Below the pieces are notes generated by a model, which saw only the letters and a list, made by a program, of their open reading frames with translations, made no database searches and had not been told where the DNA came from. A stretch of DNA of 64,000 nucleotides from Helianthus annuus (taxonomy: Eukaryota; Streptophyta; Magnoliopsida; Asterales; Asteraceae). Positions within the stretch are counted from its first letter, which is position 1. The number at the start of each line of letters is the position of its first letter. The translations under genes and the position numbers were made by a program. Where the stretch lies: the NCBI RefSeq assembly GCF_002127325.2, contig NC_035438.2, forward strand, positions 143,955,787 to 144,019,786, written 5' to 3'. Of this stretch, positions 1-15,853 are shown in pieces.

Positions 1-145
1 TTTTTGGTGTGCAGAAGGGGAACCGATCCCAAACCTACGGTTTGTATACCAAACCGGACCAGTTTGTACGATACCAGTTCTAAACCGGTTTCGGTTGGCA
101 AAACCGGTTCAGTTAACCGGTTTTGTTGTTCATCTCTACCTGCTT
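1..145. repeat. Right end of a GGTT-rich dispersed repeat
   Basis: The stretch is packed with AAACCGG and GGTTC words and ends near ccggttttgttgttcatc. The same word mix occurs at 10760-11100, so it looks like a dispersed element cut by the window edge. It lies in the BSK 3' intron or just beyond. No terminal repeat can be tested here. Confidence 0.4.
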
Positions 146-159
146 ACATGTTACCTAGC

Positions 160-430
160 GATGTAAACGAGCCGAAACACGCTGAAACTTTGAGGTCAAG
201 CTATAGCTATACTAGGGTCCTCTCAAGTTGGCTCATGAACCATGTTATGTGAGCTTATATATAAATGGTAACATGGTATTGAGTTATAACTTATAACGTT
301 AAAGTTGGGCTTAACTTAAACGAGCCAACAAGCCAGCTTCTTGGCTCAAGCTCGGCTCATTTATTAACAACCAATTTCGAGCAGGCTTTTTTCTCGAGAG
401 CCACGAGCTTTTCGATAAAGCTAAGTGGAA
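160..430. repeat. GAGCC-rich dispersed repeat fragment
   Basis: Repeated gagcc and ctcga words, similar in style to the inverted-repeat element at 3051-3570 and to 10600-10755. It lies left of the last visible BSK exon. No coding potential is seen. Confidence 0.35.
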
Positions 431-499
431 CGCGGAAGCAGATTAAACATCCAAATGGGCAGGTAAAGTGTAAAGTGAAAACCAACCCAAAATACGTAC

Positions 500-6725
<6,226 letters not shown>

Positions 6726-7740
6726 GAGTTCAAGACTCACAAAAGGTTGAATCTTGAGTAGCAGAAGTTGGGTTTTTTGTTATTGTTGGTGAAAGAAAGA
6801 AGGAAACAGATATGAAAGTTTGTGTTTTTGACTGTCAATAATATTTTACTAGTATTAAGCCACAGCAACTTGTGTTAAGCAGTAGCAATACTATACTATT
6901 GTCAGCGACCACCAACACCGTAGAAGCTCGTAAAAACAAAATAAATAAAACTGGGAAAAAATAACGCCGAGCGAAAAACAAACATAAAATCTTTGAATCA
7001 CGCACGCTCATTGCTGAGAAATTAAACCGAAACGTTAAATATAGAGAAAAATAACTAAGTCCATCCAGGACCGGCGTGTTGGACGAACTCATCAAACGCA
7101 GAAAAATAGATGTGACGCGACGGGTCAGTCAAACGGGAAAAAAATATACGAAAAAATCTTGAACCCCACACGCATGTTGCGGTGCGTTAACTCACAAAAT
7201 TTAGAATGAAACAAAAAACTTGGGAAAGATGAAAAGTATGGTGGACCAAAATTGAAAATAAAAAAGAGTTGGAATTAAATTGCAAAAGATGAAAAACTTT
7301 AGGTTAAAAGCAAAAAAACTAAGGGTCTAAATTGCAAAATTGAAGTTATTTATTAATTTTAGATAAAGATAAAAATAAAAATAAGTGATATCTATATATT
7401 GGTTATTAATTAATATTAATATTAAAAAAATTTATTAAACAAATATAAATAAAATTTATTAGGTTGAAGGAGAGAATGATATGTGACATTATTTGGAATC
7501 TTTTATTATACGTTAGATTAGATTAGATTATATGATATGGTAAAGGTTACTGTAAAAGATACCAAAAGTGTGAGAAGGATAAGAAAGAATCTACATCATT
7601 AGATCTTTGATCTAATGGTTTAGATTAATAGGGACCAAATTGTAAAATTTGTTTTATTTTTTTGACTGAATTGAAAATTAATAGGGGTAATAAAGTCTTT
7701 ATATCCATTCAAAATAGGAAACTGTAATCAAAATCCATAC
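6726..7740. other. 5' flank of BSK; AT-rich, no gene seen
   Basis: The BSK 5' leader and promoter must lie in about 6726-7100, but I cannot assign a start site. From about 6900 the sequence turns into degenerate repeat-like DNA (cgacgggtcagtcaaacggg, cacgcatgttgcggtgcg) resembling decayed Helitron interiors. No open frame looks coding. Confidence 0.4.
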
Positions 7741-7745
7741 AATTT

Positions 7746-8035
7746 CGATCTCTCTTTCCAATCGCACGATCAGAGCTCTCTCTCTCTACAATTTCGATCT
7801 ATCTCTCTACATTGCAGTGGAGCGGCGGCGGCGAGAGGCAGCGGCAGTGGTGGTGCCGGATCGGCAGTGGTGGTGCAGCGGTGGTGGTGCCTGATCGGCA
7901 GTGGTGGTGCGGTAGCGGCGATCTCTCTCTCTCTCTACATCGCACGACCAGATGATCTCTCTCTCTCTCTACACGACAGCATCGGCGGAGCGACAGTGGT
8001 GGTGCCGGAAGTGGAGAAGATGATACAGAGGTGTA
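7746..8035. repeat. CT-rich and GGTGGTG-rich low-complexity tract
   Basis: Three runs of (CT)n separate repeats of the unit gatcggcagtggtggtgc. The composition is far from the surrounding AT-rich DNA. An 87-residue frame crosses it but runs into the minisatellite, so I do not treat it as a gene. Confidence 0.6.
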
Positions 8036-8425
8036 ATGTATTGAATGGTGTTATATATGTGCTGAATGGTGTTATATTCTTTATTGAATGGTGTTATATA
8101 TGTGCTGAAGGGTGTTATATTCTTTATTGAATGATGTTATATTCTTTATTGAATGGTGTTATATTCTTTACTGAATGGTGTTATATACGTGCTGAATGGT
8201 GTTATATTCTTTACTGAATGGTGTTATATTCTTTACAGATGTGTAATGATTATTGAATGGTGTTATATATGTGCTGAATGGTGTTATATTCTTTACTGAA
8301 TGGTGTTATATTCTTCACTGAATGGTGTTATATAGTATATACTTACTGAATGGTGTTATATACTTGCTGAATGGTGTTATATAATTATTGAATGGTGTTA
8401 TACATGTGCTGAATGGTGGTTGCAG
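8036..8425. repeat. 21-bp minisatellite
   Basis: About 17 imperfect tandem copies of a 21-22-base unit with the constant core tgaatggtgttatat and two alternating tails, tctttac and atgtgc. Tail alternation suggests growth by unequal exchange of multi-unit blocks. It is flanked by unrelated sequence at both ends. Confidence 0.85.
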
Positions 8426-8429
8426 TGTT

Positions 8430-8968
8430 ATTCGTAGTGTTTTTTTAGAGATCTTTTAAGAAAATCATGTTCCTATAATTAAGGTGGCGGTTATGGTAAG
8501 TTTTGAATTAATTATAAAATTACTTGTTTACCCTTTTGAATTAATTTAGATGGAGGACACATCTCCACAATATTTCTCACATTTCTCACACTTTTAACCT
8601 TTTTTTACAATAACCTTACCCTATATGATAGAATGTTTTGAGAGGATAAAACACAAAGATTTATTTTTCAGATGTTGTAAAAGTTTGGAGGCATGTGAAT
8701 GTACGCATTCGTGTGATAGAGAGAGATCTGAAATGTTTGGGAAAAAGCCGATCACTTTAACTTTGTCCTCTACAAGATTTGTATAGATTCTATATAAAAT
8801 ATTGTTTGTGAGTATGGGTAGATTCTGATTAAAGTGGTTAGGTTAGATTGTGAGTTTGATACTGATTTTTTTTTTTTTTTGAAATTAGATTCTTCGTATC
8901 TATTCTTTACTTGTTGTTTGTTTACTCTGTGTGATGTGTCCACTCTTGTTGACATGTATTATACATTA
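8430..8968. other. AT-rich spacer, nothing recognised
   Basis: No open frame, inverted-repeat pair or known motif stands out. It contains an 11-12-base poly-T and ends at the Helitron-like 3' terminus. Confidence 0.5.
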
Positions 8969-9074
8969 CTAGTGGGAAACCCGCGCGTTACTGCGGAGTC
9001 GATAATACAGGACAAAAATATAATTTAAACCTTAAAACAATAAAAAAATTATAATATATTAGGTGTGGTTCTCA

Positions 9075-9275
9075 TTATACGCCTATGCAAACAATCAAAA
9101 CAACCCTTTTAAAGAAAGCAATTTTTAACCAACCCGGACCGACCTGAAACCCATTTTGACCCGGGTCCGTTTCAACCCGAACCCATTCCGACCCAAACCG
9201 TTTCGACCCGAACAAAAACAACCCTTTTTTGTAAATGACCCATGACCCGACCCAAACCGACCCGGTTGCCAGGTC
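9075..9275. repeat. GACCCGAAC-rich repeat patch
   Basis: Dense GACCCGAAC/CCGACCC words, similar in wording to the ends of the MITE at 4387-4917. It is probably a MITE fragment inside the Helitron-like element. Confidence 0.4.
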
Positions 9276-9410
9276 TCGATTGCATGGTACAACATAAGCA
9301 TTTAGGTATGCTCCTAAAATGCGCGTCATAGCATAAAACTTGTTAAAAATGGATATAAAGATTATAATGTTTTAACAAAAGAAATGCCAATAATAAAGTT
9401 TTAAATCATC

Positions 9411-9853
9411 GGGAACCCAATGTCTCAACATCTTCAGATCCTGAGAAACTCTTTCCTCCTTGATCCGCCTTCGTATGCGGGTCACTGCTGTTATGTGACG
9501 GATGCTCGAACTTCATTCGGGAACTAACCCGTCTCTGATGTTCTGAGAGAATAAAAGTACTTGTTAGATAAACAAAAAGTGGTTGACATTTTGAGTCAGC
9601 ATGTTTGACTTTAAAATTTCAACTTCTGTATTCTTTTTCCATTAACTTCCAAAACTTGGAAAAATCATAGTTTCTTGAGGTGAAAAGTCAATGTAAAAAA
9701 ATTCAAATAGTTAAGAAATCAAATATACAAAGTTAAAGACAAGTCAAATTACTTTTGCTATTGATTGCTTACCGAGTCATGGTTAAGAAATCATCCCAAA
9801 TCAGTTTACTGAGTTCGTCCTTCTCCTCAGCCGTGAGCTCAAAGTTCAGTTCT
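9411..9853 (-). pseudogene. Two unidentified captured exons in the Helitron-like element
   Basis: Minus-strand 9853-9773 is open, follows an acceptor (GGTAG) and ends at a donor (CG|GTAAGC). It encodes an acidic helix-like stretch (LTAEEKDELSKLIWDDF). Minus-strand 9555-9411 is open and ends in a stop; it encodes a hydrophilic tail (HPSHNSSDPHTKADQGG). The signals suggest remnants of one or more host genes picked up by the element. I do not recognise the gene. Confidence 0.4.
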
Positions 9854-10157
9854 CTACCACACATGAAAGCGGTTTAAAATTGGTGAATTATACTATTTAG
9901 ACATGATGCAATACGTGTCATACAAACAAGCAGCTTCTTGTTGGGAGCCAACTGTACCTGGATAGATTTGTTTTTTATCGACTTTAATGGCAGCTTGCCA
10001 TTTCATGTTCTTATAATATACCCCTCTCAACATGGTCAAACTTACTTCATTTTGACCTATATGGATTACCTAAAATCAAAATTTCAAAAGGTTTTAACAT
10101 TATTTACAGGTGAGATAAAGGATAGTTACTGTAAACAAATACTAAACCAAAGTTGCT

Positions 10158-10281
10158 TGCCTTTTAACATGGGTCCCTGTTCCATATGAACAAACATCAA
10201 AACCTTCCCTCTTTAGCAGAAAGTGAGCTTCCATGCTTCGGTTCTGATTTGAGGAGCATACCATAGATATCTCAATCTCAT
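10158..10281 (-). pseudogene. SSU72-like CTD phosphatase, first-exon fragment
   Basis: SSU72 removes phosphate from Ser5 of the RNA polymerase II tail. The fragment starts with ATG at 10281 and encodes the SSU72 N-terminus, with the Cys-X5-Arg phosphatase loop VCSSNQNRS, then MEAH and YGTGTHVK (about 40 residues of a protein of about 190). One base is missing just before the catalytic loop, so ATG and loop are in different frames. The later exons, with the catalytic Asp, are absent. It lies inside the Helitron-like element, which explains its transfer. Family identity is firm; loss of function is inferred from the frameshift and truncation. Confidence 0.8.
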
Positions 10282-10599
10282 TGTACACGATTTTTCTGTT
10301 CAACACTGCAGAAGAATTTTCATATAGTTAAAATCAAGATTATTCTTGTTCATAACTTAATACCATAGATTAACAAAGATTGGTATTCTTAGCGAGATTG
10401 CACATCAAAACATCCGCAATAGATTTGCAGCACTTCCCTTTATTAAACACCACTTCGTCAAAGAAGTATTTTTTTTTATTTTGGTATATATTCGTAAAGT
10501 AATATCATCTGTATCCGTATCTATATATTCATGCACTTCTTCAAAATCAAACCAATAGAACATTAAAAAAAAAAAAAGAGGATTACAAACCACCATTAC

Positions 10600-11100
10600 C
10601 AAAAGAGGGGTGTAAATGATCTCAAACAGCTTGTGAGCTACTCGAGATCGCCTCGCTAAAAGCTCGATTCGAGCCTAGCTTAAATAAGCTCAAGCCTAGA
10701 GTGAACAAGCCCGAGCTTGAGCTTCACTTATCAAGCTCGAACAGGCACACGACCCTAGATGTGCACAAATTGGTTCCAAACCCTAAACTGGTTCAGGTAG
10801 GTCAATGAAAAGTGAAAACCAATTTTGGTTTGAAACCGGTTCGGATTATGTTAGTTTGTAGACTGGTTTTAACCAGTTTTGAGCAGCTTTTTACCGGTTC
10901 AGTTCGGGTTCAAACCAGTTTCAAAGTAAAGTTATAAACCCGTCCCAAACCTATGATTTCCATCCGGCTCAAATAGGTTCCTTCGCTTGTCGGTTACAAA
11001 CCGGTTTCAGATCGGGTTGAAATTTGGTTTCAGCTCAGGAACCGTTTTTGTGTAGAGGATTATAAACCGGTCTCAAACCTACGATTCCTATAACCAGCCT
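10600..11100. mobile_element. Repeat insertions inside the Helitron-like element
   Basis: 10600-10755 is GAGCC/GCTCG-rich, like the element at 3051-3572, and begins AGGGGTGTAAATGA. 10760-11100 is ACCGGTT-rich, like 1-145. Both look like partial MITEs inserted side by side. No clean target duplication was found. Confidence 0.45.
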
Positions 11101-11379
11101 GTTAATTATATAACTCTTGTTCAACATGCTTGCATTGTAACTTTGCTTCTAGCTTCTAGATAAACAATTACAGTATATTTAAAGTAGAGAACAACCGAAG
11201 AGTATACACATACCATGAAATTACTTTAAAATATGAATGTTGGGTAACCTGAATGCACAAAAAGAAAAGAAGTCAAGCTTGCAAATCATGATCTAAATAA
11301 TTCTAACATCCCATACACGATTAACTAAAAGCAAATAAAGATTTGATTGATTGGATCGGGATTTATAAACTTACCTGAG

Positions 11380-12240
11380 ATATAGAGAAGCTAATCTTTG
11401 ATAAGCTCTTTAAAAACCAGGGTTCTTCAACCCACAACCTCCTCGCATTCCTTAATAACCTCCCCCAGCCTCACTAACATGGTCAACGACTGAAGGTGAA
11501 GCCCACCAACTCAGATCATTCTTCACTCCCATCTCACCTGAAATTTCATTTTCACCGATAAAAATCCCCAATTTCTTCATTAAAACACCATGTACACACC
11601 AAATATAAACACATTAATTTACCAAAATACAAACATAACATGAACCCTAGATCTCCAGTTCTTTATAATTCAGTAAAAACATGCATAAAACAACTAAATA
11701 ATCACAATGTAGAGATTGTAATTGGTTTACAAGATAACTGTGATGAATCTTACTAACCTGCGATTGGAATTCAGCCTCTGTCAGACTCCAAACTTGCGCA
11801 CCCAACAGAGACTAAAGATATAAATGTTCTTGATCCATCCCATCATATGGTTATGATTAAATCCTGAAACCGTTTTGGTTTAATTATGCATTTATTGAAT
11901 TCGGCTGTCGTCGTAACCCCATTGAACCATCGAACTTTTGATATACATCTCTGTATCGCATCTTATATGTGTGGGAAGTACATAAATATACCTAAAATTC
12001 AGTGGGTGGGATGGAAACGCACAAATGCTTCAATTGTTGCATTCAATGGAGAATTAAAATTAGCATTCACTACTGCATCGATGAGGGTGACAAAATCATT
12101 CTAACCATAATTAATTGCTCCCACCGTTTCATTTGCTTGTTCGATTGACTACATATTCGGAGGGGGATGTAAGGAGAGGAAGACAAAATGGGGAGAAAAA
12201 TGAAAAAATTTAGATTTTATTTGAGACTTTTAGGCTGCCA
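11380..12240 (-). other. Non-coding part of the Helitron-like element; possible captured 5' exon
   Basis: Around 11760-11820 on the minus strand a stretch ends in a good donor (CGCAG|GTTAGTAAG), and 11380-11545 looks like a further exon-intron edge (CTCAG|GTAAG). These may be the leader of the captured gene whose first coding exon is at 10281. No convincing protein is encoded. Confidence 0.3.
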
Positions 12241-12432
12241 TCTTAAAAAATAGGTGTTAAATTACAATTGTGTACATGGGAAATGCTTATATATAGTATA
12301 TAGATATAGATTATTATTATTATTACTATATATTAATTAGGCAAATGAAATGAACAGTTAATTTAATATATTATAATCATGTATTAATATATTAATAATT
12401 ATTATTATTTTCTTTACTTTCTAAGTTGGATA

Positions 12433-12776
12433 ACTGGTATCGAAAATACCGGTACGGTCCGGTTCATTATCGGTACATGAACGTAAAAATCGGCACCAGC
12501 CTGATACAGAAAACGCCTAAAGTTAGTACCGAATTGAGTTTGAAAATCTTTTAGTTTGGGAAATTCGGTACTGCTACACGGTACCATTTGCTCATCCCTG
12601 ATCAGAGCTCTGTGGCAACCGATACCGAAAATACCGGTTACGGTACCAGTATATGAAGGTAAAAATCGGTAGCGAACCTGTACTAGGAACGCCAAAAGTC
12701 GGTACCGAATTGGTACTTAGGATCCTTCTGTTTGGGAAATTTGGTACCGGTACCCAGTATTATTTGCTCGTCTCTG
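12433..12776. mobile_element. Two tandem partial copies of the GGTACC-rich MITE family
   Basis: 12433-12597 and 12617-12776 both run from gataccgaaaataccgg through cggtaccgaattg-like words to ttgctcatccctg or ttgctcgtctctg, the terminus seen at 2060-2070. They are in the same orientation, one after the other. Only one terminus type is present in each, so both are truncated. Confidence 0.6.
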
Positions 12777-12929
12777 ACCACGTGTTTCATACCAACAACA
12801 TCATTAATATACAAGTTTTTTGGTTGATTTTCTTTCGATTATTTTTTATTGTTTTTTTACATTTTCTTTTTGTTCTTGTTAGTGGTTCCGTGTGCAACGC
12901 GCTCGTAGTGATTTTAAAACACATGTAAA

Positions 12930-12985
12930 CACAGACTAAATAACAAAAGAAATTCGCCGCAACGCGGCTAGGGTGATAAACCTAG
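12930..12985 (+). mobile_element. Second Helitron-like 3' terminus (plus strand)
   Basis: The hairpin GCCGC-AAC-GCGGC (12956-12968) is followed 13 bases later by CTAG (12982-12985) and then T. This is the layout of a Helitron 3' end. I could not find a matching 5' TC end, so the element body is undefined. Confidence 0.45.
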
Positions 12986-13301
12986 TTTATGGTAATTTTT
13001 ATTGGCTTATGTTTTGTTACTGCTTTTTAGTGCCTGTTGTCGGTGACCTATCACTCAACTGGTATTAAATCAGACCTGATCCAGATGTAGAGAAGAAAGG
13101 GGTACTTTGAAACATGCGTGGCCACGTCACCCGTTAACGGCTGGAACACCGCGCCGGCTCGTTAATCGCGGCCGTGAATGGGGGATTCTGTTAGTGTGTT
13201 GGTGATGTTAAAGGAAAGAAGAGGAGAGGATGGTGGGGCCTATGTGTTATCGGTGAATATTTCGATTAATATTTCGGAGAGAAGCTAACTACCCGGGATA
13301 C
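12986..13301. other. Spacer, nothing recognised
   Basis: Mixed-composition DNA with a GC-rich patch around 13120-13180. I see no open frame, repeat or motif that I can name. Confidence 0.4.
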
Positions 13302-13309
13302 TTGATAGG

Positions 13310-13933
13310 TAGGGCTGTAAACGAACCGAACGAACACGAACGAGGCCTTGTTTGTGTTCGTTCGTTAAGGAAATAAATGCGTTCACGAACGGTTCATGAA
13401 CACTTACCGAACGAGATTTTATGTTCATGTTCGTTCATTAAGGAAATGAGCGTGTTCACGAACACAAGCGAACACAAATAAATTTGGCGAACACGACGAA
13501 GGATAAAGGTGGATGGCCTAGAGAGTAGCACTAGAAGAATCCATTATTATGGAATAGAGGTAGATCAAAGGGAAATGGTGCATAAACAAGGTGAAAGAGG
13601 TTTCCTAGTTTAATTGTTAGGGTAATGATATAAATAAAAGTTTAATAGTATAATAAGTATAGATAAAATATATGAAAGTATAAAAATCTTTAATTAAAAC
13701 ACGAACATACGAACATAAACGAACGCAAATGAACGAATGTTCACGAACACCTTACCGAATGTTCACGAACACAATTGAACGAACGAGACCTTTTTTCATG
13801 TTCGTTCATTTAACTAATCGAACGGAATTTCTTGTTCATGTCCGTTCGTTTATTAAACGAACGAACATAAACGAACTTCCCGCCGAACGGTTCACGAACT
13901 ATTCGCTGAACGTTCGGTTCGTTTACAGCCCTA
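13310..13933. mobile_element. hAT-type MITE with perfect 8-bp TSD
   Basis: The ends TAGGGCTGTAAACGAACCG and CGGTTCGTTTACAGCCCTA are perfect inverted copies. The target duplication TTGATAGG is perfect (13302-13309 and 13934-13941). The flanks of the interior are dense in GAACGAACA/TGTTCGTTC words. A 200-bp patch at about 13500-13700 lacks them and may be filler or a later insertion. It encodes no transposase. Confidence 0.88.
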
Positions 13934-13941
13934 TTGATAGG

Positions 13942-14690
13942 TTTGATATCCTAAACCTTTTTCTTATATATTTATCTAACTCATTCTTGCACGTGTTATT
14001 TAACTTGTGTAGGAAGGAATAAACGAGACTAAGTCAAGCCCAAGACTCGCTCATCCGGTTAAATATATAATTGTTGGTCCTGTTGAAAGAGTCACCAACG
14101 TTCACTTAAAGAATATTCAAAGCATCTCCGGTATATCAGATACTTAGACTATTATCACTATAAAATGAGGCAAACTGATCGAGTATTAGGTTACACACTG
14201 CTTTCGCACACTTATACACTCAACTTGTTTTCTTTTGCAGCTTGTCTACGATCACACTAACACTCACAATAGAGATCATACCATCGATCAGTCTTGTTCT
14301 CGAGTTATATTTATTTTAGGGTAAATTACTTTTTGAGTCCCTGTGTTTTAGGGGTTTTAATCACTTGAGTCCAAAATCAAAATGTTTAACGCCCTGAGTC
14401 CCTATAGCCACTTTTCTTAACTATTTGAGTCCAATTTTCTAACATTGTTAGAATTATTTTGTTAAATGACCAAATTACCCCTATAATTAAAAAATAAACA
14501 TTAATAATTAATATATTGTATTTTATATTTGTTGTGTTTAACCCAACAAATTTCCTAGTAGGTTTGATTGCAGACTTAAAAGAGTTAAACCTGTTAATCT
14601 TCCCATGTGCAGGATAGAAGAATGCAATTTTGTGGATGTTATTTTTGCATGGGTTATTAGATTTTATCACCCCCGACTATTGGCTATTGG
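13942..14690. other. Spacer with decayed repeats
   Basis: 14325-14480 carries agtccctgtgttttaggg and ttgagtcc words typical of a dispersed repeat, but no opposite end was found. The rest is AT-rich with no supported gene. Confidence 0.35.
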
Positions 14691-15835
14691 CCGCTGCCAC
14701 CCCCAAATATCACTTTAACGTCCGTCACCCCCAACTTAACACTTAGTGTGTTCTATCATCAGAACGTAATTGAATCTCACCTCACACGTCTACTACTTAC
14801 TAAAGCTTAGAAACGCGTCGAAACATGTATCACATAAACACGTAGGCACATAACCACAGATTCACGTAATCACAGAAGCACATAGGCACATAGAGCACAG
14901 AGACACATAAACACAGAAGCACATACACATATTAAACACAGAAGCAGTCAGAATACAGAAACCTATTATTCAAAGCTCGCTTGTCGTTCGTATAGTATAT
15001 CGAGTAGTTTCGTATGATCGTATAGCATGTCGAGGATAGTATAGCGTATATCGCATTATAGCATTGCCTAGAATTGCAACGACTTGTTAGCGTTTTGAGA
15101 TAAGATAGCAATACGAGTCGTGTGTGTTGATCGAAGTGATAGCAAAAATCGAGCGAACATCAAAATTAAGCACATAAACAGGCAATTACACATAAAACAC
15201 ATGAAAATCGACGAAGCATCAGAGTAGGCAGTTGCGGGCTTAGAATCGGAACACATAAAATCGAGAAAATGGGTTGTCTGCGGCTACTAGACATTGACTG
15301 CCCAAAGCGTTTCGACTATTCGCAATAGACTTGTCGTCACTTTTCGACCTTCGGGATCGCGTTTCTGCCTCGATTCTTGGGCATTCAACACGTTTTCCTT
15401 AAGTCGTACTTGTGGGTTCAGGTCGTTGGAGTCCGTCGAGGCTTTGGTGAGATGAGTAAAAGTTGGAATAAGTTGCCAAGGTTCGGGTTTCACCCCTGGC
15501 TTGGCAATTTCTTCCTTGTTTTAGTAAAATTTGAGGAGATTGAGCAGATAATTCTGTCGAGAGTTTGCGGTTTTCACACCTATTCCCGATGAATAATCTC
15601 CTCCCACTTGTGAATAAATTGCAGACTGAACAAATAATTTAGTCGAGAGTTTGAGGCTTTCACACCTAATCTCGACCAAATTACCTGTTCGGTGTCAGAT
15701 GATTAGGCGATAGTAGTGTAGTGCAAAGCAAGAATAATGGGGCATATAAGCTTGGTCTGTTGGTTCCTAACTATAGTCTAGGTCTCTAAGACAGCGACCC
15801 GGATTAGGTCGTGTCTTGCCTAATTCCCTATAGTT
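14690..15835 (-). mobile_element. Leader/internal fragment of Ty3/gypsy element E
   Basis: It continues from the primer-binding site at 15838-15852 on the minus strand. No gag or pol frame follows, so this is an untranslated leader that is truncated or interrupted. Two related blocks (about 15560-15615 and 15640-15690) share gtcgagagtttgNggNttt. The left limit is uncertain: text from 14690 to 14830 (cacccccaac words) may belong to another repeat. Confidence 0.5.
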
Positions 15836-15837
15836 AT

Positions 15838-15852
15838 GGCTCTGATACCAAT
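15838..15852 (-). promoter_or_regulatory. Primer-binding site of element E
   Basis: Minus strand TTGGTATCAGAGCC directly follows the LTR end. This matches the initiator-Met tRNA primer site used by many plant LTR elements and fixes the LTR as the 5' one. Confidence 0.85.
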
Positions 15853-15853
15853 C

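Larger units (their letters stand above)
8969..12304 (-). mobile_element. Helitron-like element (minus), non-autonomous
   Basis: On the minus strand the 3' end reads CCGCAGTAACGCGCGG (stem CCGC/GCGG), then about 9 bases, then CTAG with a T following (8969-9000). The 5' end reads A|TCTATATACTATATATAAG, with TC at 12304 (an alternative TC is 12310). A 5' TC, a 3' hairpin plus CTRR, insertion between A and T and no target duplication are Helitron hallmarks. No Rep/helicase is present. The interior carries spliced-gene remnants (SSU72-like exon; unknown exons at 9411-9555 and 9773-9853) and an insertion at 10600-11100. The hairpin is short, so this is a candidate. Confidence 0.55.

Noticed and set aside
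7867..8130. 87-residue frame over GGTGGTG repeats and the minisatellite
   Set aside because: Low-complexity translation that runs into a tandem repeat; no conserved protein.
13729..14022. 97-residue plus-strand frame
   Set aside because: Covers the end of the GAACGAACA-rich MITE; the peptide is repeat translation.
15838..15852. tRNA gene fragments at the GGTATCAGAGC sites
   Set aside because: These are short primer-binding sites beside LTRs, not tRNA genes; the same holds for 27070, 28970, 33187 and 59215.
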